NCBI GenBank assembly: GCA_019359415.1
Contig: JAHHHH010000002.1
Coordinates: 151,172 to 215,171 of the forward strand
Direction: 5' to 3'
DNA from: Iphinoe sp. HA4291-MV1
GTDB lineage: Bacteria > Cyanobacteriota > Cyanobacteriia > Cyanobacteriales > Nostocaceae
Length of the DNA stretch: 64,000 nt
The notes below the pieces were generated by a model. That model did no database searches and was not told where the DNA came from. It saw only the letters and a list, made by a program, of their open reading frames with translations. Within the stretch, counting starts at the first letter, position 1. The number at the start of each line of letters is the position of its first letter. The translations under genes were made by a program, and so were the position numbers. This document shows positions 7,911-17,308 of the stretch, piece after piece.

Positions 7911-10184
7911 TCAAGGGTTAAGATTAATTGCTTTGGACTTTGGACTTTTGACTGATGGACTTTGCAAGGGCGGTAAGAATATACCAATACCGTTGTGAAC
8001 ACGAGCAGCAGTGTTAGGGGAACGGTCAAGGAGTTGTCCTCCCAAGTAAAGACTAGTAGAACTGCCGCCATCCAAATTAAGAGCATCTACACACCCTAAG
8101 AGTTGCATGAGTTGGGCATGTTCTGCCAGGGTTGGCCCTGCACCGCCAGCACGATTGTGTACAGCCGCAATAATCAGATTTCCTGTTGTCGTTGTGCAGA
8201 TACCACTGCGAATAGCCTTTTGGGTGATAAAGGCGTTGCTAAATTTTTCGCTCTTAGCATCAAGGACAATTTGACGATTTTGCAGTAGCAGTGGTCCTGC
8301 TCCTACAATGTGTGGGTAACGACTAAAAACAGCAGGAGCAGTGGAACTGGCAATCCTCACAGAGGAGCCAATTGGTAAGATAGCACCATTGCTCGTAGCG
8401 TTACCGCGTAATATTAGCAAATAGCTATCTTGTGGTATCGGAACGGTAATTTCACCAGCTTTACCTCCTGTTTGCTGATTCATAACTTGGTTTTTCTGCA
8501 CAACGAGAATGATTTCATTGTCAGTGAGGGGAGTGTAAGTTGCTCCCCATGCAGCAGTGTAACGGGCAATACCGCTTTGAACGTAGCCACTGTTGAGAGT
8601 CAAAATCGGTAACTGTACGTTGTTGTTGCCTATTAAAGTTTCCAGCAAGTTGAGACGACCAATGTAAAACTGCCCAGAATCATTCCAAGCGATCGCTCCT
8701 CGGTTAAGAATTGGACTTGACAACCATAACCCATCCCGACGAATTGCACCCAGAGGTAACTGATTATTGCGGTTAAAATAACCACCATTAATTGCTGCAA
8801 CTGCTGAGTGTGCCAGTGCAGTTTGAACCAGAGGAGCAGTGCCTACCAAGGTGTTAGTCATTGTCCAGATAGGTTTTAATTTTATTCCGGAAGTACGAGG
8901 ACTAATTTCTAACCACACAATAGGAAAGCGTTCTTTACCTAAGTTTACAAACCGCTGTCGCCAGTTTAACCCGGGTGCCCATGTAATATTTCTTTCCACC
9001 ATCGCATCGGGTCGAATTTCAATAATCAGACGGTTGGGGTTAGGTACAGTACTAATCCGAGGAGTGAAACCAAAGGGAACACTCAGACGCATTATCGTTT
9101 GGTTGTTGACCACCTCCATTTGTTGTATTAGTGGTAGAGATGAGGGGGATGAGGAGGATGGGGAAATGGGGAGATGGGGGGACAAGGGGATGGGGGGGAA
9201 AGAGCCAGTGGACGTTGACTCTTCCCCTGTCGGGGAGGCTGCGCCAACATCTCCTCTGCTCCCCTGCTCTCCTGCTCCCCTAGGGGGAGTGTAACGTTGT
9301 ACCAACACTGGATCGGCTATTCCATCAAGGGTAATTATCCACTCTCTATCTGGTAGCGAGGAAGAATGTGGGAGCGACGAAGGAAGTTGTTTAGAGGAAT
9401 TCCCCTCCTCCTCTATTTGAGGTTGAGGTTTTTTGACGCTTAGCCCTTGCGTGATTTGCCAGGGAGTTGGACGATCCAAATCTACGATAATGTGATGAAC
9501 TGCAAGTTGTTTATCCTGGGAAATATTTGTGACTTTTGCGCTTGGTGTAGTAATGACTAACGTGTTATTGACAACTTGCATCTGCCATTTGGCTGCTTGT
9601 GCGAAATTCGTAATATCTAGATATCGATATCCTGTCGCTAGTAAACTAGTTAACACTAGTGGTTTAGTGTTAGATGAAAACCATTGTATTGGTTGCCTAT
9701 CTGGATTGCTGCTGTTTAATAAATCTACCCCGAATAATTGCCTAACTGCTGCATCACTAAGATGAATACTCAACGAGCCTGTTTTTCCGCGTTGCTGCAA
9801 CCAAGCTCCAGATAAGATGCGACCATTGAGAGAAATTTTGTTACCATAGGAAATTACCCCGCTTAAAGCAGGAGGTGGAGGTAATGGTTGCTCAAGAAGA
9901 CTTTGAGAGGGAAATTCCCTCCTTTGAGGGAACTGTTGTTGGGAGATGCGCAAACGAGGATAAGTCTCTTTCTCCCCGTGTTTGTGTGTTCCTGTGTCCC
10001 TTTTGTGTCTCTGTGTCCCGTTGTCAGTTTCTAACAAGAACTGGGCTTTTGCATTCATACAAGTAGCTATTAAGCACAGTAGTGTCAAAATTATTGGTGA
10101 CACGAAAACTACGACATGCCTGCCATTGCCTTTATTGACAGTAGCACTGTGGTGGTTTTGGCAAAAAGTTGGTATTTCTCCCAT
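7911..10184 (-). CDS. phosphodiester glycosidase (NAGPA/DUF2233)-like exported protein
   Basis: This 757-residue protein has an N-terminal hydrophobic segment (VVVFVSPIILTLLCLIATC, residues ~25-45) followed by AKA-Q, which looks like a signal peptide or anchor. The C-terminal ~280 residues match the phosphodiester glycosidase family: AAINGGYFNRNN, then AVHNRAGGAGPTLAEHAQLM and NLDGGSSTSLYLGG. This fold includes the human uncovering enzyme NAGPA; bacterial members are linked to exopolysaccharide. The middle (residues ~300-360) is a Pro/Ser-rich low-complexity insert encoded by G-rich repeats (about 9120-9290). The ATG at 10184 is preferred over an upstream TTG. It is monocistronic as far as I can see. 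The substrate is unknown. Confidence 0.85.
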   Translation of the reverse strand: MGEIPTFCQNHHSATVNKGNGRHVVVFVSPIILTLLCLIATCMNAKAQFLLETDNGTQRHKRDTGTHKHGEKETYPRLRISQQQFPQRREFPSQSLLEQPLPPPPALSGVISYGNKISLNGRILSGAWLQQRGKTGSLSIHLSDAAVRQLFGVDLLNSSNPDRQPIQWFSSNTKPLVLTSLLATGYRYLDITNFAQAAKWQMQVVNNTLVITTPSAKVTNISQDKQLAVHHIIVDLDRPTPWQITQGLSVKKPQPQIEEEGNSSKQLPSSLPHSSSLPDREWIITLDGIADPVLVQRYTPPRGAGEQGSRGDVGAASPTGEESTSTGSFPPIPLSPHLPISPSSSSPSSLPLIQQMEVVNNQTIMRLSVPFGFTPRISTVPNPNRLIIEIRPDAMVERNITWAPGLNWRQRFVNLGKERFPIVWLEISPRTSGIKLKPIWTMTNTLVGTAPLVQTALAHSAVAAINGGYFNRNNQLPLGAIRRDGLWLSSPILNRGAIAWNDSGQFYIGRLNLLETLIGNNNVQLPILTLNSGYVQSGIARYTAAWGATYTPLTDNEIILVVQKNQVMNQQTGGKAGEITVPIPQDSYLLILRGNATSNGAILPIGSSVRIASSTAPAVFSRYPHIVGAGPLLLQNRQIVLDAKSEKFSNAFITQKAIRSGICTTTTGNLIIAAVHNRAGGAGPTLAEHAQLMQLLGCVDALNLDGGSSTSLYLGGQLLDRSPNTAARVHNGIGIFLPPLQSPSVKSPKSKAINLNP
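9120..9290. repeat. G-rich short repeats inside a CDS
   Basis: Runs of GGGGAGAT/GGGGATG-type units (about 9135-9215), followed by a CTCCCCTGCTCTCCTG-type segment, lie within the minus-strand glycosidase gene and are translated in frame as a Pro/Ser-rich linker (SPHLPISPSSSS). Such units normally sit between genes in cyanobacteria. Confidence 0.65.
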
Positions 10185-11035
10185 AATTTGCAATTTCCTT
10201 GGTAAAAACAATTGTTTAAAGTACTGAAGAATTCATTCAAACTGTAGTTTTTGAGTATAGAGAAAATTTTGAATCACTTAATACACTCAATCCTCCATAC
10301 TCGACATCATTTTTAACAGAGAAGCAGAGTGCGTCAATTGTCTAAGTCAAGAAATAATGACATGAGTTTCGAGCGAGAATGGGATATGATATTGTATATA
10401 TGGGCTTTCTATATCTTGAAAAAAAGCAAAAAACTGTTTCTGTATAACTATCAAAATGACGAGACGAGCGCTAAGTGACATGAGTGCTCCTAATATATGA
10501 CAGCAGCTTTAGTTGTCAAAATTAAAGTGATGGGATCTTCCATGCTTCCTCAAATTCGGTATGCAAGTTAAATCATGCTACTAGCAATGCAATTGACAAG
10601 AATGAGTTAATAAAATTTAGAACAACTTAAGGATATATAAGATAGGAATTGTCAAATGACCCTATAGTGTAATACGCTGAATTTGTTACCAAACCGCTAG
10701 AATTGTAGATTTAAAAGTAGTAAAGACATATGTTTGAGTTTTTCAGGTAAGCCATACAAGGTTAAACCTGAAAACTAGCCTTCGAGTAACAGAGAATTGA
10801 GGAATAGAATATAGACGAAAACGCTGAGGTAAACACCGTCTCCTTAAGTCAAGACAATTACATAAAATAACGAAAGGTTTTAACACGGGTAAAGCAAAAA
10901 TAAAACCGAGGTTAAAATTTTTTTTCCCTAATTTTCAGTTATTCTGTATCTCTCGATATCTCTTCATTCCTGATTTAGCAAAATTTTCCTAACAAAAAGT
11001 AGCAAAAATTGTAACCAAGACGTCAGGGATTGTCT
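10185..11035. other. long intergenic region upstream of glsF
   Basis: This is about 850 bp between the divergent glycosidase and glutamate synthase genes. It is AT-rich, with no convincing gene, tRNA or long repeat. It must hold both promoters. One near-match to the NtcA consensus (GTA-N8-TAT instead of GTA-N8-TAC) lies at 10946-10959, 77 bp before the glsF start; alone it is weak evidence. Confidence 0.5.
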
Positions 11036-14000
11036 ATGAATAAAAAACGGGTGAATCAAAAACAGAAAATGACATCACTAGAGACTTCCTCAAAGTGTAA
11101 CTATCAAGGACAAAGATGGCTCGTAGAGGAACGAGATGCATGTGGCGTGGGTTTTATTGCCCATCGCCAAAACCATGCCAACCATGAAATAGTGGAAAAG
11201 GCGTTGGCTGCTTTGACTTGCTTGGAACACCGAGGCGGTTGTAGCGCAGATCAAGACTCTGGTGATGGCGCGGGAATATTGACCGCGATACCTTGGACGT
11301 TGTTCCAACAGGATTTGGCTATGCGCGGGATACAACTTCCTACTGAAAATATTGCTGTGGGGATGATTTTTTTACCACAAGAGCCACAAGCAGTGCAAAA
11401 AGCGCGTGCAGTTGTTGAGCAAGTCGCAGAGTCGGAAAAATTAATTGTACTGGGCTGGCGAGTAGTACCCGTGCAACCAAAATTACTAGGGGTACAAGCA
11501 AGAGAAAATCAACCTCAAATTGAACAAATCTTCTTAGCCTCTCAAGACAAAAGTGGCGATGAACTGGAACGTCAAGTGTATATTACCCGCCGCCGAATTC
11601 ATAAAGTTATTCGCCAACTCAATAGCACTTGGTCAGAAGACTTTTATATCTGCTCCCTATCGAACCGCACAATTGTTTACAAAGGCATGGTGCGTTCTGC
11701 AGTATTGGGAGAGTTCTATCACGATTTAAAAAATCCATCATACACAAGCGCTTTTGCTGTCTATCACCGCCGCTTTAGTACCAATACCATGCCCAAATGG
11801 CCCCTAGCTCAACCCATGCGGCTTTTGGGTCATAACGGCGAAATCAATACCTTATTGGGTAATATCAACTGGATGATGGCACGAGAAGCTAGTTTGTATC
11901 ATCCAGTGTGGGGCGTTGGCGCAACCTCTGGAGAGGAGACTCGCCTCAATGAATTGAAGCCGTTTGTCCATATTGACAACAGCGACTCAGCTACTTTAGA
12001 TAACGTGTTCGAGTTACTGGTATGTTCTGGACGCAGCCCACTGGAAGCCTTGATGATTATGGTTCCAGAGGCTTACCAGAATCAGCCGGAGCTGCGTAAT
12101 TACCCAGAGATAGTTGATTTCTACGAATACTATAGTGGTCTGCAAGAAGCATGGGATGGACCAGCATTGTTGGTGTTTAGTGATGGGCGCAAAGTTGGTG
12201 CAACGCTAGACCGCAATGGTTTAAGACCAGCTCGTTACTGCATTACCAAGGATGACTACATTGTCGTAGCTTCTGAAGCAGGAGTCGTGAACATAGACGA
12301 AGCCAACATCCTGGAAAAAGGTAGACTTGGTCCTGGGCAAATGATTGCTGTGGATTTAGAAACTCAAGAGGTGCTGAAGAATTGGGAGATTAAGCAGCGC
12401 ATTGCCCAAAGCAAACCATATGGGGAATGGGTGCGCCAGTACCGCCAAGAACTCAAAGTGCGATTGAGTGGTGATTCGTCAGCAGTTAATGGTAATGGTG
12501 TCAATGGGAACGGACATTCCACAACAAATAAAATTGAAAGACTTGCCTTGCTGCGACAGCAAGTAGCTTTTGGTTACACCACAGAAGATGTGGAAATGGT
12601 TATTCAGCCAATGGCGATCGAAGGTAAAGAGCCAACTTTCTGCATGGGGGACGATATTCCCTTAGCAGTCCTGTCAGAAAAATCCCACCTGCTTTATGAC
12701 TATTTCAAACAGCGCTTTGCTCAGGTGACGAACCCTGCAATTGATCCCCTGAGAGAAAGCCTGGTCATGTCTTTGAAAGTAGAACTGGGTGAGCGAGGTA
12801 ACTTACTACAGCCAAAACCAGAATATGCTCGCAGAATTAAGCTGGATTCTCCAGTACTATATGAGGCAGAATTGGAGGCTATCAAGCTGTCGGGATTTGC
12901 CACTGCTGAATTATCAACTCTGTTTGAAATAGCTGCAGGTCCAGAAGGATTAAAAGCAGCAGTTCAGTCTTTGCAAGCACAAGCTGCTGAATCAGTGCGG
13001 ACAGGAGCTAAGATACTTATCCTCAGCGACAGGGTAGGTAATAGCATTGATACTGAATACACTTATATTCCCCCTCTACTCGCGGTAGGTGCAGTACACC
13101 ATCACCTCATCCACGAAGGACTGCGGATGAAAACATCTCTCGTCATTGAGACGGCACAGTGCTGGAGTACACATCACTTTGCGTGTCTTATTGGCTATGG
13201 CGCAGCTGCTGTTTGTCCGTATATGGCTTTGGATACTGTGCGTGATTGGTGGTTCGACCCGAAAACCCAACAGTTTATGGAACGGGGTAAAATCACTGCC
13301 ATCAGCTTGGAGCAAGCGATCGCCAATTATCGCCAAGCAGTAGAAAGTGGTTTGCTCAAGATTCTCTCCAAAATGGGGATTTCCTTGCTCTCTAGCTATC
13401 AAGCAGCGCAAATCTTTGAAGCAATTGGCATTGGTCAAGATTTATTAGAACTGGGATTCTATGGTACGACTTCCCGCATAGGTGGTCTTAGCGTAAGCGA
13501 ACTCGCTCAAGAAGTGCTGGCGTTCCACAGCAAAGCTTTCCCAGAACTCACAACTAAGAAGTTAGAAAACCTTGGGTTTGTCAACTACCGTCCTAACGGT
13601 GAGTACCACATGAACAGCCCAGAATTGGCAAAAGCGTTGCACAAAGCAGTGGATGGTACTCACTACGACCACTACGAAGTTTACAAGAAGCACCTGCAAA
13701 ACAGACCACTCACAGCGTTACGTGACTTGCTGGATTTCCAAAGCGATCGCTCTCCTATTTCTGTTGAAGAGGTCGAGTCAGTCAATGAGATTGTCAAACG
13801 CTTCTGTACTGGTGGGATGTCATTGGGAGCACTGTCGCGGGAAGCTCACGAAACTTTAGCGATCGCTATGAACCGCCTTGGTGGTAAATCTAACTCTGGG
13901 GAAGGTGGCGAAGATCCAGTACGTTACATAGTTCTGGATGACGTAGACCAAACAGGTCACTCGCCAACCTTACCGCATTTAAAAGGATTGCGGAATAACG

Positions 14001-15751
14001 ATACCGCTTCCAGTGCGATTAAGCAAGTTGCATCGGGACGCTTTGGTGTGACGCCAGAGTACCTGATGAGCGCCAAACAAATTGAAATCAAAATCGCCCA
14101 AGGTGCAAAACCAGGAGAAGGTGGACAGCTTCCAGGGAAAAAGGTCAGCCCTTACATTGCGATGTTGCGACGCTCTAAGCCTGGAGTGACATTGATTTCA
14201 CCGCCACCGCACCACGACATCTATTCCATCGAAGACTTGGCACAACTCATTTTTGATCTGCACCAAATTAACCCGAAAGCTTGTGTATCGGTGAAGTTGG
14301 TAGCAGAAATTGGTATTGGTACCATCGCCGCTGGTGTGGCGAAAGCAAACGCTGATATCATTCAGATTTCCGGTCACGATGGCGGTACAGGAGCTTCACC
14401 ACTCAGTTCGATTAAACACGCTGGTTCTCCGTGGGAACTCGGTTTAACTGAAGTGCATCGTGTGCTTCTAGAAAATAGCTTGCGCGATCGCGTGATTTTG
14501 CGCGTAGATGGTGGCTTCAAGAGCGGCTGGGACGTGCTGATGGGCGCATTGATGGGCGGAGAAGAATTTGGCTTTGGTTCCATCGCCATGATTGCTGAAG
14601 GCTGTATCATGGCGCGAATTTGCCACACCAATAATTGCCCTGTGGGTGTCGCCTCCCAGAAAGAAGAACTGCGCAAGCGCTTTACCGGAATGCCAGAACA
14701 TGTCGTCAACTTCTTCTACTTTATTGCCGAAGAAGTCCGTAGCCTTTTAGCAAGACTTGGCTACCGTTCCTTAAGAGAAGTCATTGGACGTGCTGACTTG
14801 CTGAAGGTTCAAGAAGACGTACACATACATAAGACACAGGCGCTGAATCTAGACTGCTTGCTTCAACTACCAGATACAAGAGAAAATCGCAATTGGTTAG
14901 TGCATGAGCAAGTCCACAGCAACGGTGTGGTTTTGGATGACCAATTGCTTGCTGATCCAAATATTCAAGCTGCCATTCGCAACCAGTCTTCTGTCAGTAA
15001 AACAGTAGCAGTGGTTAATACCAACAGAACTGTTGGCGCACGGATAGCAGGGGTGATTGCTTCTCGCTATGGCAATAATGGCTTTGAAGGACAAATTCAC
15101 CTTAATTTCAAAGGTAGTGTTGGGCAAAGTTTTGGTGCTTTTAATCTTCCCGGTATGATTCTCAGCCTTGAAGGGGAAGCAAATGACTATGTTGGTAAGG
15201 GAATGAACGGTGGTGAGATTATCATCAAACCCCCAGCAAATGCCAGTTATAACCCTGCACAAAACGTGATTATTGGCAATACCTGCCTTTACGGTGCGAC
15301 TGGTGGCGTCTTGTTTGCTGGAGGTTTAGCCGGAGAACGTTTCGCTGTACGTAACTCCAAGGGAACAGCAGTCATTGAAGGAGCAGGGGATCACTGCTGT
15401 GAGTACATGACTGGTGGCGTGGTTGTCGTTCTCGGAAAAGTCGGACGCAACGTCGCAGCCGGGATGACTGGTGGACTAGCATACTTCTTAGATGAAGATG
15501 GTTTGTTTCCTGAGTTAGTCAACCGGGAAATTGTTAAACTCCAACGTGTCATTACCTCAACTGGTGAGAAGCAACTGCAAGAGTTAATCAGAGCTCATGC
15601 TGAACGTACTGGTTCACAAAAGGCGAAGATGATTCTAGAGAATTGGCAGGAGTTCTTGCCTAAGTTCTGGCAAGTGGTTCCGCCTTCGGAAGCGGATAGT
15701 CCACAGGCTAATCCCCAAGTTGTGGAGGAAAAACAGCTTGTGAGTTATTAA
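11036..15751 (+). CDS. glsF: ferredoxin-dependent glutamate synthase
   Basis: This 1571-residue Fd-GOGAT catalyses glutamine + 2-oxoglutarate + reduced ferredoxin to two glutamates, the second step of ammonium assimilation. A class II amidotransferase domain follows Cys36 ([12 protein letters not shown]), which should become the N-terminal nucleophile after propeptide removal. The central and FMN domains include [11 protein letters not shown] and [14 protein letters not shown]; the 3Fe-4S cysteines are in [12 protein letters not shown] (around residue 1190); and a C-terminal GXGXG domain is present. There is no NADPH subunit nearby, as expected for the Fd type. ATG at 11036 is chosen; a TTG two codons upstream is unlikely. 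A short Asn/Gly-rich insert lies near residue 485. It stands alone on the plus strand. Confidence 0.97.
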   Translation: MNKKRVNQKQKMTSLETSSKCNYQGQRWLVEERDACGVGFIAHRQNHANHEIVEKALAALTCLEHRGGCSADQDSGDGAGILTAIPWTLFQQDLAMRGIQLPTENIAVGMIFLPQEPQAVQKARAVVEQVAESEKLIVLGWRVVPVQPKLLGVQARENQPQIEQIFLASQDKSGDELERQVYITRRRIHKVIRQLNSTWSEDFYICSLSNRTIVYKGMVRSAVLGEFYHDLKNPSYTSAFAVYHRRFSTNTMPKWPLAQPMRLLGHNGEINTLLGNINWMMAREASLYHPVWGVGATSGEETRLNELKPFVHIDNSDSATLDNVFELLVCSGRSPLEALMIMVPEAYQNQPELRNYPEIVDFYEYYSGLQEAWDGPALLVFSDGRKVGATLDRNGLRPARYCITKDDYIVVASEAGVVNIDEANILEKGRLGPGQMIAVDLETQEVLKNWEIKQRIAQSKPYGEWVRQYRQELKVRLSGDSSAVNGNGVNGNGHSTTNKIERLALLRQQVAFGYTTEDVEMVIQPMAIEGKEPTFCMGDDIPLAVLSEKSHLLYDYFKQRFAQVTNPAIDPLRESLVMSLKVELGERGNLLQPKPEYARRIKLDSPVLYEAELEAIKLSGFATAELSTLFEIAAGPEGLKAAVQSLQAQAAESVRTGAKILILSDRVGNSIDTEYTYIPPLLAVGAVHHHLIHEGLRMKTSLVIETAQCWSTHHFACLIGYGAAAVCPYMALDTVRDWWFDPKTQQFMERGKITAISLEQAIANYRQAVESGLLKILSKMGISLLSSYQAAQIFEAIGIGQDLLELGFYGTTSRIGGLSVSELAQEVLAFHSKAFPELTTKKLENLGFVNYRPNGEYHMNSPELAKALHKAVDGTHYDHYEVYKKHLQNRPLTALRDLLDFQSDRSPISVEEVESVNEIVKRFCTGGMSLGALSREAHETLAIAMNRLGGKSNSGEGGEDPVRYIVLDDVDQTGHSPTLPHLKGLRNNDTASSAIKQVASGRFGVTPEYLMSAKQIEIKIAQGAKPGEGGQLPGKKVSPYIAMLRRSKPGVTLISPPPHHDIYSIEDLAQLIFDLHQINPKACVSVKLVAEIGIGTIAAGVAKANADIIQISGHDGGTGASPLSSIKHAGSPWELGLTEVHRVLLENSLRDRVILRVDGGFKSGWDVLMGALMGGEEFGFGSIAMIAEGCIMARICHTNNCPVGVASQKEELRKRFTGMPEHVVNFFYFIAEEVRSLLARLGYRSLREVIGRADLLKVQEDVHIHKTQALNLDCLLQLPDTRENRNWLVHEQVHSNGVVLDDQLLADPNIQAAIRNQSSVSKTVAVVNTNRTVGARIAGVIASRYGNNGFEGQIHLNFKGSVGQSFGAFNLPGMILSLEGEANDYVGKGMNGGEIIIKPPANASYNPAQNVIIGNTCLYGATGGVLFAGGLAGERFAVRNSKGTAVIEGAGDHCCEYMTGGVVVVLGKVGRNVAAGMTGGLAYFLDEDGLFPELVNREIVKLQRVITSTGEKQLQELIRAHAERTGSQKAKMILENWQEFLPKFWQVVPPSEADSPQANPQVVEEKQLVSY

Positions 15752-15787
15752 TTTTGATTTAAGAGGATTTGGAACCGCAGATGCACG

Positions 15788-15822
15788 CAGATGCAAGCAG
15801 ATAAATTACCTGCTTGCATCTG
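15788..15822 (+). terminator. hairpin after glsF
   Basis: CAGATGCAAGCAG (15788-15800) pairs perfectly with 15810-15822 around a nine-base loop, 37 nt after the glsF stop. There is no clear T-run, so it may be an mRNA 3'-stabilising or Rho-type structure, or a dispersed GATGCAAGCAG repeat. Confidence 0.5.
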
Positions 15823-16002
15823 TGTTTATGCATAATTTTGTCACACAGTATAAGCTTCCCCATCTGCCTTACTTTGGAGGACTATATTGCCATTTTTCAA
15901 TAGTAAATTTCCAGGCATTGTATACCTTGTCTATTAGACACATCCGGAATATTAACTAGGTACTAAAAAAATGGTAGAACGGGATTTTAACCGTCTACCA
16001 AA
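15823..16002. other. spacer with probable IS end hairpin
   Basis: An imperfect inverted pair, GGTAGAACGG and CCGTCTACC (about 15972-16000), lies just before the broken IS5-type transposase and may belong to the left end of that element. Nothing else was recognised. Confidence 0.35.
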
Positions 16003-16883
16003 ATGAAAAATCCACTTGATTATATTCAAGAATATCCGCACCGCACAAAACAAATTCTGGGAATAACCAAGACCAATTTCGAGACTTGTTAGCACAAGCC
16101 GAAAAGCATCATAACGAACTTCAAGCTGAAATAGAACTTAATCACAGAAGAGGTGTGTTTGTGTTTATTTTACTTGAGACAGATGCCAACATTTGAGGTT
16201 TTAGGGTTACACTTTGGAATCTCAAAAACTGAGGCTAATGATACATTTCATTACTGGCTAAAAATATTACGGAGTATCTTGCCTGCTAGCCTGCTCGAAC
16301 AAGTTGAAAAACAGGACAGTGACTACGCGATTGCGCGGAGCGCACTGCCCTTCGGGCAATCGCGTTAGAATTATTGAAGGAGTTTAAGTTAATCGTGGAC
16401 AGTATGGAACAGCCACGCGAACGCCCTTCCGACAATCAGGAACAGAAAGAGTATTTTTCGGGTAATCAAAAACAGCACACATTTAAAAACCAATTTATTA
16501 TCTTACCAGAAGGAAAAGATATTGTCGATATAGAGGTAGGAGAAAAAGGACCAACGAGCGATATTAGCTTGTTTCGGGAGCAACAAGAAAAGTTTGAAGC
16601 CAACCAAATGTTTGAAGGAGATAAGGCATATCAAGGAGGAGAGAATATTACGACCCCCCACAAGAAGCCACGAAAAAGAGAGTTAACTGCAAACCAAAAA
16701 GCAGAAAACAAAGAGTTTTCCAGTCAACGCATCTTTGTTGAACATGTAATTAGACTCGTCAAAATTTTCCAGATTGCACGGCAAAGATTTTCACTTAATT
16801 CTCGAACTTATGAGGAGGTAATTCTTACCATTTGTGGATTGGTTAGGCTCAGAATTGGTGCGCTAATTTTGCCATCTTCATGA
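16003..16883 (+). pseudogene. broken IS5-type (DDE_Tnp_4) transposase
   Basis: Pieces of one transposase lie in different frames. MKNPLDYIQEYPHRTKQILGI (frame 1) is followed by DQFRDLLAQAEKHHNELQAEIELNHRR, then FYLRQMPTFEVLGLHFGISK, and finally DSMEQPRERPSDNQEQKEYF through FVEHVIRLVKIFQIARQRF to the C-terminus. There are at least one frameshift near 16060, an internal deletion near 16150, and a stop caused by a palindromic HIP-type repeat insertion at about 16325-16364. The catalytic order (D, D, E) is largely still readable. It is certainly inactive. It lies next to a second IS, in a region that looks like an insertion hot spot. Confidence 0.85.
16325..16364. repeat. palindromic HIP-type repeat inside the dead transposase
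   Basis: CGCGATTGC at the left and GCAATCGCG at the right flank a GC-rich core containing GCGCACTGCCCTTCGGG. Its removal would rejoin ..SDYAI with ELLKEFKLIVD, so the repeat was inserted into the transposase gene. Related pieces occur near 33640-33665 and at 58893-58935. Confidence 0.7.
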
Positions 16884-17080
16884 AACTTGTAAATTTGAGG
16901 TAGGTGATGAATTAGCTATCAACATTTTTACTGATAGTTGCTGTCAGTAACTATCCCCAACACTTATTCTTACGTTGGATCTGGTTTACAGCCAACGCTG
17001 TCGAAAGCCTGGCTCAGAGCGTGTTGCAAATTTTCGGACGAGTCTATTGTTTCTTCATCCAAGAAATATTTATTGTTTGT
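16884..17080. other. spacer between two IS remnants, with a short minus-strand reading frame
   Basis: On the minus strand a short frame enters from the IS end and stops at 16972-16970; it encodes about 35 residues including NKYFLDEETIDSSENLQHAL and ends KPDPT. It does not resemble KAS III (the gene cut at the other end of the IS) and I do not recognise it. It may be the C-terminal end of a gene destroyed by insertion or rearrangement. Confidence 0.3.
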
Positions 17081-17308
17081 ATCCCACATTCCGCACTTCA
17101 ATAAGTAGCATGAAAAAACTACATTTTCGCTCAATTAAAAACTATTGTTTTTAACAATCAAGTCCCAATAAAAAATAAATTATACATACCAAAAATTCAG
17201 CTATTTTATTGTGTAGAAAAAGCTATTTAGACAGAAATATTGAAGTTTAATTTTTTAATCAGTCATGAAAACATAAGTATATCCAATAAGGAACTTTAGA
17301 TTTTAAAA

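Noticed and set aside
10946-10959. NtcA binding site before glsF
   Set aside because: The match is GTA-N8-TAT, one base off, and no properly placed -10 box was found; a single near-match in AT-rich DNA is expected by chance.
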